Part shown: in pieces, positions 1-10,779 of the stretch
How the letters are laid out: the number at the start of each line of letters is the position of its first letter
Numbering within the stretch: position 1 is the stretch's first letter
Assembly (NCBI RefSeq): GCF_958298935.1
Contig: NC_084930.1
Span: forward strand, 25,952,001 to 26,016,000
Direction of reading: 5' to 3'
Length of the DNA stretch: 64,000 nt
DNA from: Phragmites australis
Taxonomy: Eukaryota > Streptophyta > Magnoliopsida > Poales > Poaceae
Position numbers and translations under genes: made by a program
The notes under the pieces: model-generated
Told to the model about the DNA's origin: nothing
The model's database searches: none
Seen by the model: the letters and a program-made list of their open reading frames with translations, nothing else

Positions 1-965
1 TCATCACCTTTTCGCTACCTCCGGCCGCTTGAACAACCGTTGTGTAGATCTGGAGGAACTCGACGGGGTCGATGGACCCGTCGTACTTCTCCGGCAGCTC
101 GGGGCGGAACTTGGAAGGCCACCTGACCCGACGGAGCTCAGCGGTGAAGGCACGGCAACCGGTGCCGTACCCCGCAGCGCGAGCGGGGGTCCTTGGTGGC
201 GAGTGGTGGCGAGCCGGGGATTCCCGGTGATCGTGGGCCGGGAAAGAGGAAGCTTGGTCCTCTTCCCGACCTCCTGCCGGGTTTCCCGCTGGCGCTCGAG
301 AGTGACCCGGGCGTCCTCGTGGCCCCTCCGCTTGTTAAGGCGCAAGCGGAGGTCCCGGGCTTCGGACACGGCCAAGGGGACGGCGCTCCGCCTAGAGGCC
401 CCTCGGCCCGTGCGGGCGTTGCCTGTTGAGGAGCCAGTTCTGGTGGCGCCACATTGGGAGGTGGTGCGAGGACTCCTGGCCTGCACCGGGCGGCGGGCAG
501 TGCCAACCAAGGCGACGACATCTTGGATCCACCGGCCTTCCGGAGTGTTCGGCGTGGCCTGAACGGGCGAGCGCCTGAGGAGAGCATGCGCTGCAAGCAG
601 CGCGCTCCCCGGGCCAGCCTTGCTAAACGTGAGTCTGCGCCGAAGTGGCACCCGACGCTGTCCAGAGGCGGACCTAGCGGCCGGGGTCCCGACCTCCTGC
701 TGGGGGTCGGAAAGTGCATCAGCAGCGGCGGCGGCGGCCCTGCTGGGCCCAGCGCCTTGATCCCCTTGGGAGGGAAAAACCGCGCACGTGGATAGCAGCT
801 GCTGCTGGAACGCAGCAGCGACTGGGCTCTCCCGGGCGTCGGGCAGCACTCCGTCACTGGAAGTGGAGCCGGAACGCTGGAGACGGTGCCCACCAGCCAT
901 CTTTTCCTGTGGAAAAAAGCAAACGAACAAATCCAGGGAAATTCCCCCCTACCTGGCGTGCCAGC
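1..965 (-). mobile_element. Ty3/gypsy leader and 5' part of gag (element B)
   Basis: This is the internal 5' end of a gypsy-type LTR retrotransposon read on the minus strand. Just inside the LTR (about 943-965) the minus strand carries a leader resembling the GGCGCGCCAGGTAGGGG type seen in Tat-like grass elements. A long open frame starts at the ATG complementary to 898-900 (protein begins MAGGHRLQRS) and stays open to the window edge. It is rich in Ala, Arg, Ser and Pro, as the N-terminal gag region of such elements usually is. The same protein start recurs at 3170, in the neighbouring copy. The rest of the element lies beyond position 1. No gag zinc knuckle or pol domain is inside the window, so the gypsy assignment rests on the LTR and leader. 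Confidence 0.7.
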
Positions 966-2540
966 TGTCGGAGGATGAACTCCTGTCGCAGGGATTCCAA
1001 GAGACCCCTTTTTAAAGATTCGGCCGGGGGGATGATCCTGAACGAGCTCGTCGGGGAAATAAATGGAAACGGAAACAAATGCAACGGCTGGTGGTGGGGG
1101 ATGATCGACCTAGTGCAAAAAAAGAGATAGATGCACCGGGGTTTAGAGAGGTTCGGGCCGCACAGGGGCGTAACACCCTACTCCTGTGTGAGTGCAATAT
1201 CTTTCCTTGAAGGGAATTCTTCAAGGATGTGTCTGGTTACAAGGGTGTGTTGTCTACAGAGAGCTTGAGGCTCCCGTGTTCTAGCTCTGCTCGAGCTTGT
1301 TCGTGATGTTCTTCGTTTCTTGATCTGGGCTTGGCTTAGTTGAACTGGACTTGGTTCTGCTTGGGATCAGTTGTCGACTTCGGTTGAACTTAGTCTTCTG
1401 CTAGACTTCGCCTATCTTCATGTGTTCTCCATCCTTTCCTTTTATACACACGCTGACCTCAACTTATCCTGAATGGGAAAGAGGGGGCGCGAGTGCCAAG
1501 GCGCCACGGAGAAAGGCGTCATCATTCCGTCTCGGCGAAGTGACAGGGGCGGTGGAAAAATACGGCGTGCATCCGACCACCCGCCACTGTGAACGTCCTC
1601 TGGCGCCATTGAGAGGGCCCACCGAGCGGTCACAGAGGTGCCCGGTGCGTCCACCCTGTCTTGTTCTTCTGTCAGGGCAGGGTGGCAGGCGGAATGCTTT
1701 GATCCTGGCAACGTTATCCCGAGGCACCCGGATGATACGGGACGGGACCCGTGCAATTAATGGACCCACGCCCCCCTGCCAAAGCATGGTAGGGACTGAC
1801 ACTAGGGCGTGGGTAGCTGAGAATATCAAGATGTCAGGATGTCAGGCCGTGCGTGCCTATTAAATGCGGCGTTGGACCTTTGACTGGTTGACACCCTGCC
1901 GATGGGACCCTTCGGGTCGTCTGGCGATCTTGCGCGAACCTTCGGGGAACCAAGTCCTCGGGGGCTGCCACGTGCAGCCCCGAGCACTCTCTCCCGAGCA
2001 CTTCGATTGGACCCTCGGGGAACCGAGTCCTCGGGGGCTGCCACGTGCAGCCCCGAGCATTCTCTCCCGAGTACTTCGGTAAGACCTTCGGGGAACCGAG
2101 TCCTCGGGGGCTGCCACGTGCAGCCCCGAGCACTCTCTCCCGAGTACTTGGGCAGATCCTTCGGGGAACCGAGTCCTCGGGGGCTGCCACGTGCAGCCCC
2201 GAGCACTCTCTCCCGAGCACTTGAGCAGATCCTTCGGGGAACCGAGTCCTCGGGGGCTGCCACGTGCAGCCCCGAGCACTTGGCTATTCGAACCATCGGG
2301 GGACTATAGTACTCGGGGGTGAGTGGGAACCCTGCCGAGCACTTTTTTCCCGGTACTTGAACTTTGTGGGTCGTCAGGAAACTGGAGTGCTCGGGGACCA
2401 GAGGCTATGGCCCTGAGCACCTTCTCCCGAAACTTAGATTCTCCTCATCCTGCAGGGGGGACCTCGCGGGATGGTGACACGTGGCGGACGGCCGGCCTGG
2501 TCTCGGGACTCAGGGACCCCTGGTTCCCGATACACCGACA
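966..2540 (-). mobile_element. Gypsy-type LTR with G-box tandem repeats (element B)
   Basis: This is a long terminal repeat of about 1,575 bp. On the minus strand it starts TGTCGG (2540) and ends CCGACA (966), the usual TG..CA form with a 6-bp inverted terminus. A second, diverged copy lies at 3238-4697 with the same ends. The order on the minus strand is a repeat-rich U3 (2330-1950), a TTTAAT-type TATA candidate near 1858-1864, then the R/U5 portion, including the stretch around 1150-1215 that is conserved with 3410-3460. The U3 holds five 73-bp repeats, each with a CACGTG palindrome. Confidence 0.8.
1955..2330. repeat. 73-bp tandem repeats with CACGTG, inside the LTR
   Basis: Five units repeat with an exact 73-bp period. 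The CACGTG core is at 1969, 2042, 2115, 2188 and 2261. Each unit holds a self-complementary block (gggctgccacgtgcagccc) flanked by CCTCGGGG and CCCGAGCAC arms, so each can fold into a hairpin centred on a G-box. The array lies in the U3 of a minus-strand LTR, just upstream of its TATA-like box. The other LTR copy has looser units near 4150-4340 without intact G-boxes. Confidence 0.9.
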
Positions 2541-3237
2541 GGACGGCAAGGAGGAAGTTTGGTCCTCAGCTTCAGCCTCCTGCCGGGTCTCCCGCTGGCG
2601 CTCGAGAGTGACACGCGCATCTTCGATGCCCTTCCGCTCATTGAGTTGCAAGCGGAGGTCCTGAGTTCCGGAAGCGGCCAGGGGGGCGGCGCTCCGCCTG
2701 GAGGCCCCCCGGCCAGCGCGAACGCCACCAGACGATGGGCTGGTCCTAGCGGCGCCGCGCTGGGTGGTGGTGCGAGAACTCTCGGCCAGCACCTGGCGAC
2801 GGGCAGTGTCAACCAGGGCAGCGACTTCCTGGAGCCAGCGGCCCTTCGGGGTTTCCCCCGCCGCCTGGACTGGTGGATGCCTGAGGAGAGCGTGTGCTGC
2901 AAGCAGCGCGCTCCCGGGGCTGGTCTCGTCGAAGGTGCAGGACCTGGCAGCAGGAGTTTCGGCCACTGGCTGGGGGTCGGATGGTGCACTGGCGACGGTG
3001 GCGGCGGCCCAGCTGGGCCCAGCGCCCTGGTCCCCTTGGGAGGGGAATGCCGCGTGTGTAGATCGTGGCTGCTGCTGGGACGCAGCAGCGACTGGGGCCT
3101 CCTGTGCGAGGGGCTGCATTTCCCCGCTGGAACTGGAGCTGGAACGCTGGAGGCGATGACCACCGGCCATTTTTTTTCTGCGGAAGAAAACAAACAAACA
3201 GATTCAGGGATGCTTCCCCCCTACCTGGCGCGCCAGC
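2541..3237 (-). mobile_element. Ty3/gypsy leader and truncated gag (element A)
   Basis: This short internal piece belongs to the outer gypsy element, minus strand. The leader GCTGGCGCGCCAGGTAGGGG directly follows the LTR at 3237. The gag frame starts at the ATG complementary to 3168-3170 with the same MAGGHRLQRS start as element B, and runs until it meets the LTR of element B at 2540. The matching place in the other gag copy is near 240. The minus-strand sequence just before that LTR is pyrimidine-rich, not a polypurine tract. The LTR at 966-2540 is therefore best read as the 5' LTR of a second element inserted in this gag. Confidence 0.7.
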
Positions 3238-4697
3238 TGTCGGAGGATGAACTCCTGTCGCAGGGATCCTGGGGGACCCCTTTTTAGAGATTCGGCCGGG
3301 GGGATGATCCTGAATATGTTCGCCTGAGAAATAAATGGGTATGAATGCGATGGCCGTCGGTGCGGAATGATCTAATGCAGAAAGGAGTAAATGCACTGGT
3401 GTTTAGACAGGTTCGGGCCGCACGAAGGCGTAACACCCTACTCCTGTATGGATACTATAAATGCCCTGAGGAAGTCCCTCAAGGATGTTGCCGGTTACAA
3501 GAATGTTGGTCTATCTTAGAACCTAGGGCTCTTTGTTCTTCAGCCTATCTCGTGTTGTTCACTTCTCAGCCGTTGTTTCTCTTGTGTTGTGTTTTTCCAC
3601 ACTACTGAGCTCTCTTCTTTCTCTTTTGGCCTGACCTTTCCTTCTGTGCCGCCGGTTGCTTTAAATACCCGCCGGCAGCAGCGTGCCCCGAACGGGAGGG
3701 GGAGCACGAGTTTCGAGACACCATAAATGGAAAGGGTGTCATCATTTCCTCTGGGCGAAGTGACCGGGGTGAAAAATGCGTCGCACGCCCGGTCATCCGT
3801 CACCATAAATGCACTGGCAACGGGCGCTGTGGAGAGGGCCACCGGGCAGCCGCAGAGCGGCCCGGCGTGCCCGCCCTGTCTTGTTCCCCTGCCACAGCAG
3901 CGCAGCAGACAGAACGCCTCGGCCCTTACGACGTTATCCTGAGACAGGCCGGATGGCACGGGATGGGACCCATGCAATTAATAACTCCACGCCCCTCTGC
4001 CAGAACGTGGCAGGAACTGACGCTGAGCGCGGCGGAAGCAGTTGGAGGTGACAGGCCACGCACGCTCTTTAAATGCGGCCTTGGGCCTTTGACTGGCTGA
4101 CAACTCATCGGTGGGCCCCTCGGGGGCCACTGCCAGGGGGCTCCCTGGGTCGTCGGGGTACCGAGTGCTCGGGGGTCGCGGTTCGCCTCCCCGAGCACTC
4201 TCTCCCAAGAATGCCCTTTCTTGTCATCGGGGTACCGAGTGCTCGGTGGTACTGTTCACCTCCCCGAGCACTCTCTCCCGGGCACACTTGTACGGATTCT
4301 CGGGGAACCGAGTGCTCGGGGGCTGCTGCACGTAGCCCCGAGCACTCTCTCCCGGAACTTTCTTCGGTGGGTCCTCGGGATGCTTGGGTGCCCAAGGGGC
4401 CACCGCTAGCGACCCCGGGCACGTTTCTCCCGGTACTTAGCTTTCTTGGTCATCGGGGGACTTGGGTGCTTGGAGGTAACCGTACACCTTTCCGAGTACT
4501 TTCTTCCCGGTACTTAGATTTCGTGGATCATCGAGGAACTGGGGTACTTCGGGGGCCACCGACTGTGGCCCCGAGCGCCCTCTCCCAGGACTCGATCTTT
4601 TTCACCTTGCGGGAGAGACTCTGCGGGATGGCACCATGTGGTGGATTGCTGGCCTGGCCTCGGGATTCGGGGACCCCCGGTTCCTGATACACCGACA
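3238..4697 (-). mobile_element. Gypsy-type LTR (element A, 5' LTR)
   Basis: This 1,460-bp LTR starts on the minus strand with TGTCGGTGTATCAGG (4697) and ends CCGACA at 3238. It is homologous along its length to 966-2540. Its U3 carries degenerate repeats of GAGTGCTCGGGG and CCCCGAGCACTCTC near 4145-4580, without the exact 73-bp period. A TTTAAA TATA candidate lies near 4070. The leader and gag start follow immediately, so this is a 5' LTR. Confidence 0.78.
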
Positions 4698-4945
4698 GTA
4701 ACCCTAAGGACGAATATGCTTTAGTGCATGCATACCAACTACTTCATGTCCACCACAATCCCATCCATGGCTTCCCGGTTCAGGTCTTGGTCCAATAAGG
4801 GTAAAGCCAAGATGGGCCCTTACTAGCTATGGCACGATATCCTTAATAGACTCAAGCGTGAGGATGAAGAGCAAAAGAGAAATAAAAACCCAGAGTAAAA
4901 GAAGAGGGAGATGGAGCTGCAGATAGAACCGCACGAGGCACGCAT
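4698..4945. other. Short unassigned stretch between gypsy LTR and CACTA element
   Basis: These 248 bp separate the LTR from the CACTA terminus. Pieces read as coding-like protein in shifting frames: a basic, Glu/Lys-rich stretch is seen near 4780-4945, with stops. No family is recognised. It could belong to the same disrupted sequence as 15560-15925, on the other side of the CACTA element, but that is only a suggestion. Confidence 0.3.
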
Positions 4946-5225
4946 CACTACTACAGAACTGGCCCTATATGCCGGCCCATCACTGTCGGTTCCTAATGGG
5001 CCGGCAGTGATGGGGCATCACTGCCGGTTCATAAGCCGCGCGGGAAGAATCAGCCATTGCGGCTTATTAACCGGCAGTGATAAGGGTCATCACTGCGTGT
5101 CGATGGATTGAGCCGGCAGTGATGCTCTGCTCCCTCATCACTGTCGACTTAATCCACAGACCGGCAGTGATAGCATAACATCACTACCGGTTGGTTAAAT
5201 GAGCCGGCAGTGATGTTCCGGCTAT
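4946..5225. repeat. CACTA left terminal and subterminal repeats
   Basis: After the 13-bp terminus, 9-12-bp motifs of the GCCGGCAGTGATG / CATCACTGCCGG type repeat in both orientations about ten times. The array ends beside a TATATAAAA sequence (5223-5231), which would suit as the TATA box of the transposase transcript. Subterminal arrays of this kind bind the element-encoded protein in En/Spm-type elements. Confidence 0.88.
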
Positions 5226-5240
5226 ATAAAAGTCTTCCTC
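5218..5240 (+). promoter_or_regulatory. TATA-box candidate of the CACTA transposase transcript
   Basis: The sequence ggctatataaaag lies directly inside the left subterminal repeat array, with a GAGCACAACAGAGAG leader just downstream. Its place matches the transposase promoter of other CACTA elements. Only sequence shape supports it. Confidence 0.5.
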
Positions 5241-6147
5241 TCCTTCCGCAAGCTCGAGCACAACAGAGAGGAGCTTTGTTCTTACTTGGTGGCAGCCATT
5301 TTTGCTCACCATGATCTTGGTGGTTTCAAAATTTTGAGGAATCCTCATGCCCTAGGTGTTCCAAGGTGTGTAACTTCCCCTCCAATCCATTTCTATTTGA
5401 ATTTTATTTGCTAAATTGCTCTAGATTTTGAAATGATGGAGATGAACCTATGGCTATGATGTTTTGAGACAATGTAGATGTAATTATACCTCATTTATGA
5501 TATGAAAGTTTCAATTCTGGTGGAAAGTGTCTTTATTATTGATTTACATTAGCTATATGTATGAGCATATTTAGTTTTGGTTTTTAATGAATTAGAAAAT
5601 TTATCCATGATATTAAGGTATATAGCAAACTCTAATTGTATTTTTTATATTTTAATTAATTAGCAAGCTCCAATATAGAATTTTTAGGTATGAGCATATT
5701 TATGGTTGATTTTTAGTGAATTAGAAAAATTAGCCATAATATTTAGATATGTAGAAAGCTCCAATTATATTTTTTCTATTTTAATTAATTAGCACGTTGC
5801 CAATATGGAAACTTTAGGTATGAGTGTATTTATTTTGATTTTTAATGAATTAGAAAATTTCGCCATGATATTTAGGTATGTAGCAAGATACAATTATATT
5901 TATGTATGAGCGTATTTATTTTTCATGTATTCTTAATGAGTCATAGATAAGGTGTTGAATAATAAAGAAAATTTCTAAGGATGGCACCAACAAATACTCA
6001 TCGGAAGCGTTCGTGAAAGCATGCAAAAGGTGGCTCCTCCAACCCGGGTCAATTGCTGGTAGGAGATGACAAGGTAATTTATTTGTTAGTGATCGCAAAA
6101 TGTTCTAGATGTTATGAATTTGGATTTACAATAATGATATAATTGTA

Positions 6148-9100
6148 GATATACAGAAGATGGATGTACGATACGAGCTGTGTGAGCGCAGAGTACAAGA
6201 ACGGTGTGGATTGTTTCCTGGTACAAGTTGTGATGCACAAGTCAAATACACAATCTCAATACATGTGGTGTACATGCGTCGATTGTGAGAACAAGAAGCA
6301 GTTCTCCATCACCCAACAGATACATTCCCACTTGATACCAAGGGGCTTTATGCCTGGCTATACCCGTTGGACCGAGCACGGTAAAGCTGAGATCGTACAG
6401 GAAGGGCAATACATTGAAAGAGAAGACGAAGACATGTGCACCGATATGCTGGTCGATGAATACATCGATATGTTGCCGACCAAAGATACGTTGGCCGATG
6501 ATGATCTAGAGGAGATGTTGGCTGATGCCAACATCGATGATCTGGAGCAGATGTTGCGTGATGGGGAGGGAAACTTCACCAATGAAAGAGAGTTTCAAAA
6601 GTTCCAATGTATGTTAGAGGTCTTTAAACACCGTTGTTCCCGGGGTGCAAGAAGGAGCACACAAAGTTACGTACCGTGCTTTCACTGCTACAATTGAAGG
6701 CAAGCAACGGTTGATCTGATGCAAGCTTCACAGAGTTGTTACTGTTCTTGAAGAAATTGCTTCTAAAGGAAAATGTGCTGCCAGAAAACACATACCAAGT
6801 CAAGCAGGTTGTGTGCCCATTCGGGTTGGAAGTACAGAAAATACATGCATGTTCAAACGATTGCATGTTGTATTGCGGAGAGCATGCAGACATGCAAGCG
6901 TGTCTCGTTTGTGGTGCAGCATGGTACTAGTGTGATGGTGATGATATCGATGGTGAAGAAAAGAAGAAAAGGCGTCCCGTGAAGGTGATGTGGTATTTTT
7001 CTATAGTCCCCTGTTTGGAGCATTTATTCGCGAACAAAAGGCATGCCGAACTGATACGATGGCACGCCGAGGAGTGCAAGGATGATGGAATGTTGAGGCA
7101 CCCCGCTGATTCTACGCAGTGGAGAAACATCGATAGAAAATACAGAAAGTCATTTGCAGAAGATGTGAGGAATATAAGATTTGGGTTGAGTACGGATGGG
7201 ATGAATCCATTCAGCAACATGAGCAGTAGTCATAGCACATAGCCTGTGACTCTATGTATCTACAACCTTGCTCCTTGGTTGTGTATGAAACGGAAGTACA
7301 TTATGATGCCGGTGCTGATACTAGGGCCGAGGCAAGCTGGCAATGATATCGATGTCTACCTGAAACCATTAATGGAAGATCTTGTAATACTGTGGAATAA
7401 TGGTGTGCAAGTATGGGATGCATACAAACGAGAGAACTTCACCCTACGCGCAATGCTGTTCGTAACAATCCAAGATTAGCCAGCACTTGGCACCTATCAG
7501 GCCAGACTGTCAAAGGCTACTGTGCATGCGTGCATTGCTTTGAATCAGGGAGTTGACTTATTACTACTAGAGTGAGTTTTTCACTTACCTTTCTATCTCT
7601 TGGATGAAATAGAGAGCTTGTGGCTGAAGATCAGCCGAAAAATGGTGTACCTAGGTCATCGTAAATTTCTTCGCAAGGATCACCCGTACTGCAGCAATAG
7701 GAGAGCTTTTGATGGGAAAGTTGAGACTCGATCACCTGCTAAGCATCGCACTGGGAGACAGGTATATGAGATGGTAAAGGGACTTAGGGTTATCCTTGGA
7801 AAGGGACGCGGGAGTACACCGGTTTCAAAATATAATCTTAGAGCTCCTATGTTCAAAAAGAAATCTGTCTTTTATGGCTTAGCATATTGGCCGGATTTGG
7901 TGGTTCGACACGCAATCGATGTCATGTACATTGAGAAGAACATGTGTGATAGCTTGATTGGTACGTTACTAGACATACCTAGCAAAACAAAGGATACACT
8001 CCAAGCATGGAAGGACCTAAAATATTTGAAACTCAGACATGATCTACATCCCGAAGAGATGGAAGAAGTCAACAAATATCTTGGCCCCGCGAGCTACAAT
8101 CTGAGCAAGACGGAGAAAATTACAATGCAAGTGCTTGCATGGAATCAAAGTTCCATCTGGTTACTCCGCCAACAAAAAGAGACTAGTAAACATGAAATAC
8201 TTGAAATTAACTAGTTGAAGTCTCATAATTATCATGTGATGATGACACAGATGCTTCCAATTGCAATTAGAGGTATCCTGCCGCCGAAGTTCCGAAACCC
8301 AATCATAAAGCTATGTTCATTCTTCAACGCGATATCACAGAAGGCCATCGATCCGACCAAGCTAGATAAGCTGCAGGAAGACGTGGTCGAGACTCTATCC
8401 CAGTTTGACGCGTTGTTCCCTCCATCATTTTTTGATATGGTGCATCTCATTGTTCACATTGTGAAAGAGATACAGATTCTTGGCCCCGTGTTTCTGTATC
8501 AGATGTACCCTTTTGAGAGGTTCAAGGGAGTTCTTAAGAAATATGTTCGTAACCGAAATTGGTCGGAAGGCTGCATGGCCGAGGACTGAGGAACCGAGGA
8601 GGTCATTGATTTCTGCGTCGACTGCATGAATCTCAAATCGATTAGTGTGCCTGTATCTCGCTATGAGGGGAGGCTAGAGGGGAAAGGGACGGTAGGTGCA
8701 TACACATTATGCACTAATGACCCCATTTCATTCACGCAAGCACATTTTGCAGTTCTGCAACAATCAGTTGTAGTGGACCCGTATGTCGAAGAACATCAGA
8801 AGATGCTACGCACCAGAAACCCAGGGAAGTTCGATGTTTGGATCGCGCAAGAGCACAGAGATCATTTTGGCGCTTGGTAACACAGACAAGTGATGCATAA
8901 GCAGATAGAGTGTGCTCAGTTGAATGTGTTGGTTCACGGACCGTCTACTACAATCCTCACATTCCAAGGATATGACATGAATGTCTATACATTTTGTACG
9001 AGAGCTCAAGATAATAAGAGCTCCAACCAAAATAGCGGTGTCCGTATAAATGCCTACCACTGCAATGGAAATAGGGTGACCTATTACAGATTCATAGAGA

Positions 9101-9430
9101 AGATCTGGGAGCTCGACTATGGAGTGATAAGGTTCCTCTTTTCCGGTGCCAATGGGTCAGACTCCAAGGGGGTGTGAAGATCGACAAGTACAGTATGACT
9201 ATAGTGGACCAAAAACTCAATGGATACAAAAAAGAACTATTTGTACTTGCAAAGGATGTTATGCAGATCTTCTATGTTAAGAACTTGGACCCGGCTAACA
9301 AGGACGAGCGCCATGTGGTTCCTTAAGGAAAAAGAAGGATTGTCGGAGTGTAGACTATTGTTGACGAGGAAGACTACAATCAATTCGACACGCTACCTCC
9401 GTTCGGAGAGGATGTCGACCTAGGTCCCAT
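6148..9430 (+). pseudogene. TnpD-like CACTA transposase (Transposase_21 family), broken
   Basis: This is the remnant of the main DNA-cutting transposase. It starts with a Transpos_assoc-like region (6153-6390; RRWMYDTSCVSAEY, then CTCVDCEN and HSHLIPRGF...YTRWTEHG). The Transposase_21 core follows (about 6740-8110), with KIHACSNDCMLY, FGLSTDGMNPF, MKRKYIMMPVLI and a DIDVYLKPL stretch. DUF4218-like (8215-8590) and DUF4216-like (8890-9177) C-terminal regions come last. Several Trp codons have become stops (for example TAG at 7240 and near 7478, and one near 8588), and frameshifts occur near 6700, 7490 and 9180. The reading order of the family is fully preserved, so the identity is firm although no single long frame remains. 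Confidence 0.9.
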
Positions 9431-9741
9431 GGAAGACACCGACGAACCTCCCTATGTACGTTGTGATCATAATGAAGGGCGAATCGTTAAGACAAAGTAA
9501 CTAAATTGTATTAATTACTATGTATGAATTTGTTTTAGATGCAATTATACCTCACTTTTGTTATGGAAACTTCAATTCATAGTGTATAGTGGAATATATA
9601 TTTATTATTGACTATATTGATTTTTGATTTTAGGTATATACAAAAATTAATTTTGGTATATATCAAGTTCAAATTTAAATAAATATGTATTAGGTCTGCT
9701 AGGTCAACTTAATGTTAATAATATAGATAGTAAAAACTCAA

Positions 9742-9835
9742 TCGAAATCACATGAGTAGCGCAGCAATTTGTTTAGTCTTACTTGGTGTAGGGCTTGGGT
9801 TCGAGTCTCTACGCGCACGTGAAGCTAAAACAATT
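9742..9835 (+). other. tRNA-like segment with B-box motif inside the CACTA element
   Basis: The sequence contains GGTTCGAGTCT (near 9797), which closely matches the pol III B-box. An A-box-like TAGCGCAGCAATTTG lies about 40 bp upstream and a run of T about 20 bp downstream. It could be a degraded tRNA-derived SINE head or a tRNA-like relic. No cloverleaf was confirmed, so this is a weak call. Confidence 0.3.
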
Positions 9836-9847
9836 TTTTTGCCCCCC

Positions 9848-10000
9848 GCGGCACCAGCAATGAAAGGGGTTTCACTGCAATTGGACATATTAGGCCAGCA
9901 ATGAAACTACTTTTACTGCCGGTGTACTTATAGAGTTGGCAGTGAAGATACCATTTCACTGCCGGTGGTCATATTGAGCTGGCAGTGAAAGTCCTCACCT
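9848..10000. repeat. Internal copy of CACTA subterminal-type repeats
   Basis: About 150 bp between the TnpD gene and the second gene hold motifs of the CACTGCCGGTG / GGCAGTGAAA type, related to but different from the motifs at the ends. They alternate in orientation. Possible readings are a remnant end of another CACTA element inserted here, or an internal protein-binding array that regulates the second gene. Confidence 0.65.
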
Positions 10001-10128
10001 ATCAAATAGCTCGACGCCCTGCGCCCTTTGCAACTTAGAAAATTTTTCCCGTTCCCTGTGGTGATGATGATATGGCTTGAGGCCGTATTTCTTTATTACT
10101 TCTAAGACTTTAGTACTGATTTTGTGGG

Positions 10129-10355
10129 TTCGAAGAGGAAGCATTCTTCTCAAGTCAGCATTTATGTGCCAATCCTACTAGTTCAGAGAGCAGCTTCTCT
10201 CAAGACGAGCTGGACATCCTATCTGAGGTTGTAAAAGAAAATTGTTTAGGCCAACCTCAGATAGGACGTCCAACTCGCCTTGAGAGAAGCTGCTCTCTGA
10301 ACTAGTAGGATTGGTACATAAATGAAGACTTGCGAAGAATGCTTTCTCTCTGAAC
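10129..10355. repeat. Long hairpin: 103-bp imperfect inverted repeat with 20-nt loop
   Basis: The left arm (10129-10231) and right arm (10252-10355) are complementary over about 100 bp with roughly a dozen mismatches, around a 20-nt loop. A transcript would form one long stem, as in young MIRNA or siRNA-producing foldbacks. The left arm reads as an open coding-like frame (SSESSFSQDELDILSEVV from about 10180), and several arm mismatches fall in synonymous or conservative positions. The stem may thus come from a captured host exon. Rice CACTA elements are known to carry miR820, which targets the methyltransferase gene DRM2, but this stem does not contain the miR820 sequence as I know it. Confidence 0.85.
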
Positions 10356-10779
10356 ATGTAATCAATATTGAAGTCCTAATAAGGCCATTTTCTAGAGCCA
10401 CCGAGCCTAATATTTTTTTGCAAGAATATTCTTTGGTGTTAGGGTGGTCTGCAATATATCATTTTTGAATATTCTCTTAAAGAACAATGTGTCAATTGTC
10501 TGTACCCTTATGCCTATTTTGCTACATTAGATATGACTTTTTTTGTTAAATGTGGTTCTAACGTACTCAATTATAATATTATATGTGTATGCATTCTGTC
10601 TATCGACTCCTTCATGGTTATCTCACTCTTTCGACAGCCTCTCTCTCTCCCTCGTCGACTTTATCTCTACCTCCCTCCATTCTCAGCTCTCTATATGTAT
10701 ACTACTCAACCTCTTGTCGTCATCGTATGTAGAACTTCCAGGAAGGAATGGCACCACAAACCACCGATCCGGCCTTAGG

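Noticed and set aside
29..1130. Several plus-strand open frames of 75-180 codons
   Set aside because: They are antisense shadows of the minus-strand gag in GC-rich DNA and have no recognisable protein content.
1826..2309. Long frames on both strands with repeats like GCTWQPPRT
   Set aside because: They are translations of the 73-bp tandem repeat, open only because 73 bp shifts the frame through stop-free GC-rich units.
1955..2330. Regular repeats that could suggest a CRISPR-like array
   Set aside because: The units are directly contiguous, without unique spacers, and lie in an LTR of a plant genome.
3540..4687. Overlapping frames on both strands in the second gypsy LTR
   Set aside because: They lie wholly within LTR sequence and differ between the two LTR copies, so none is conserved.
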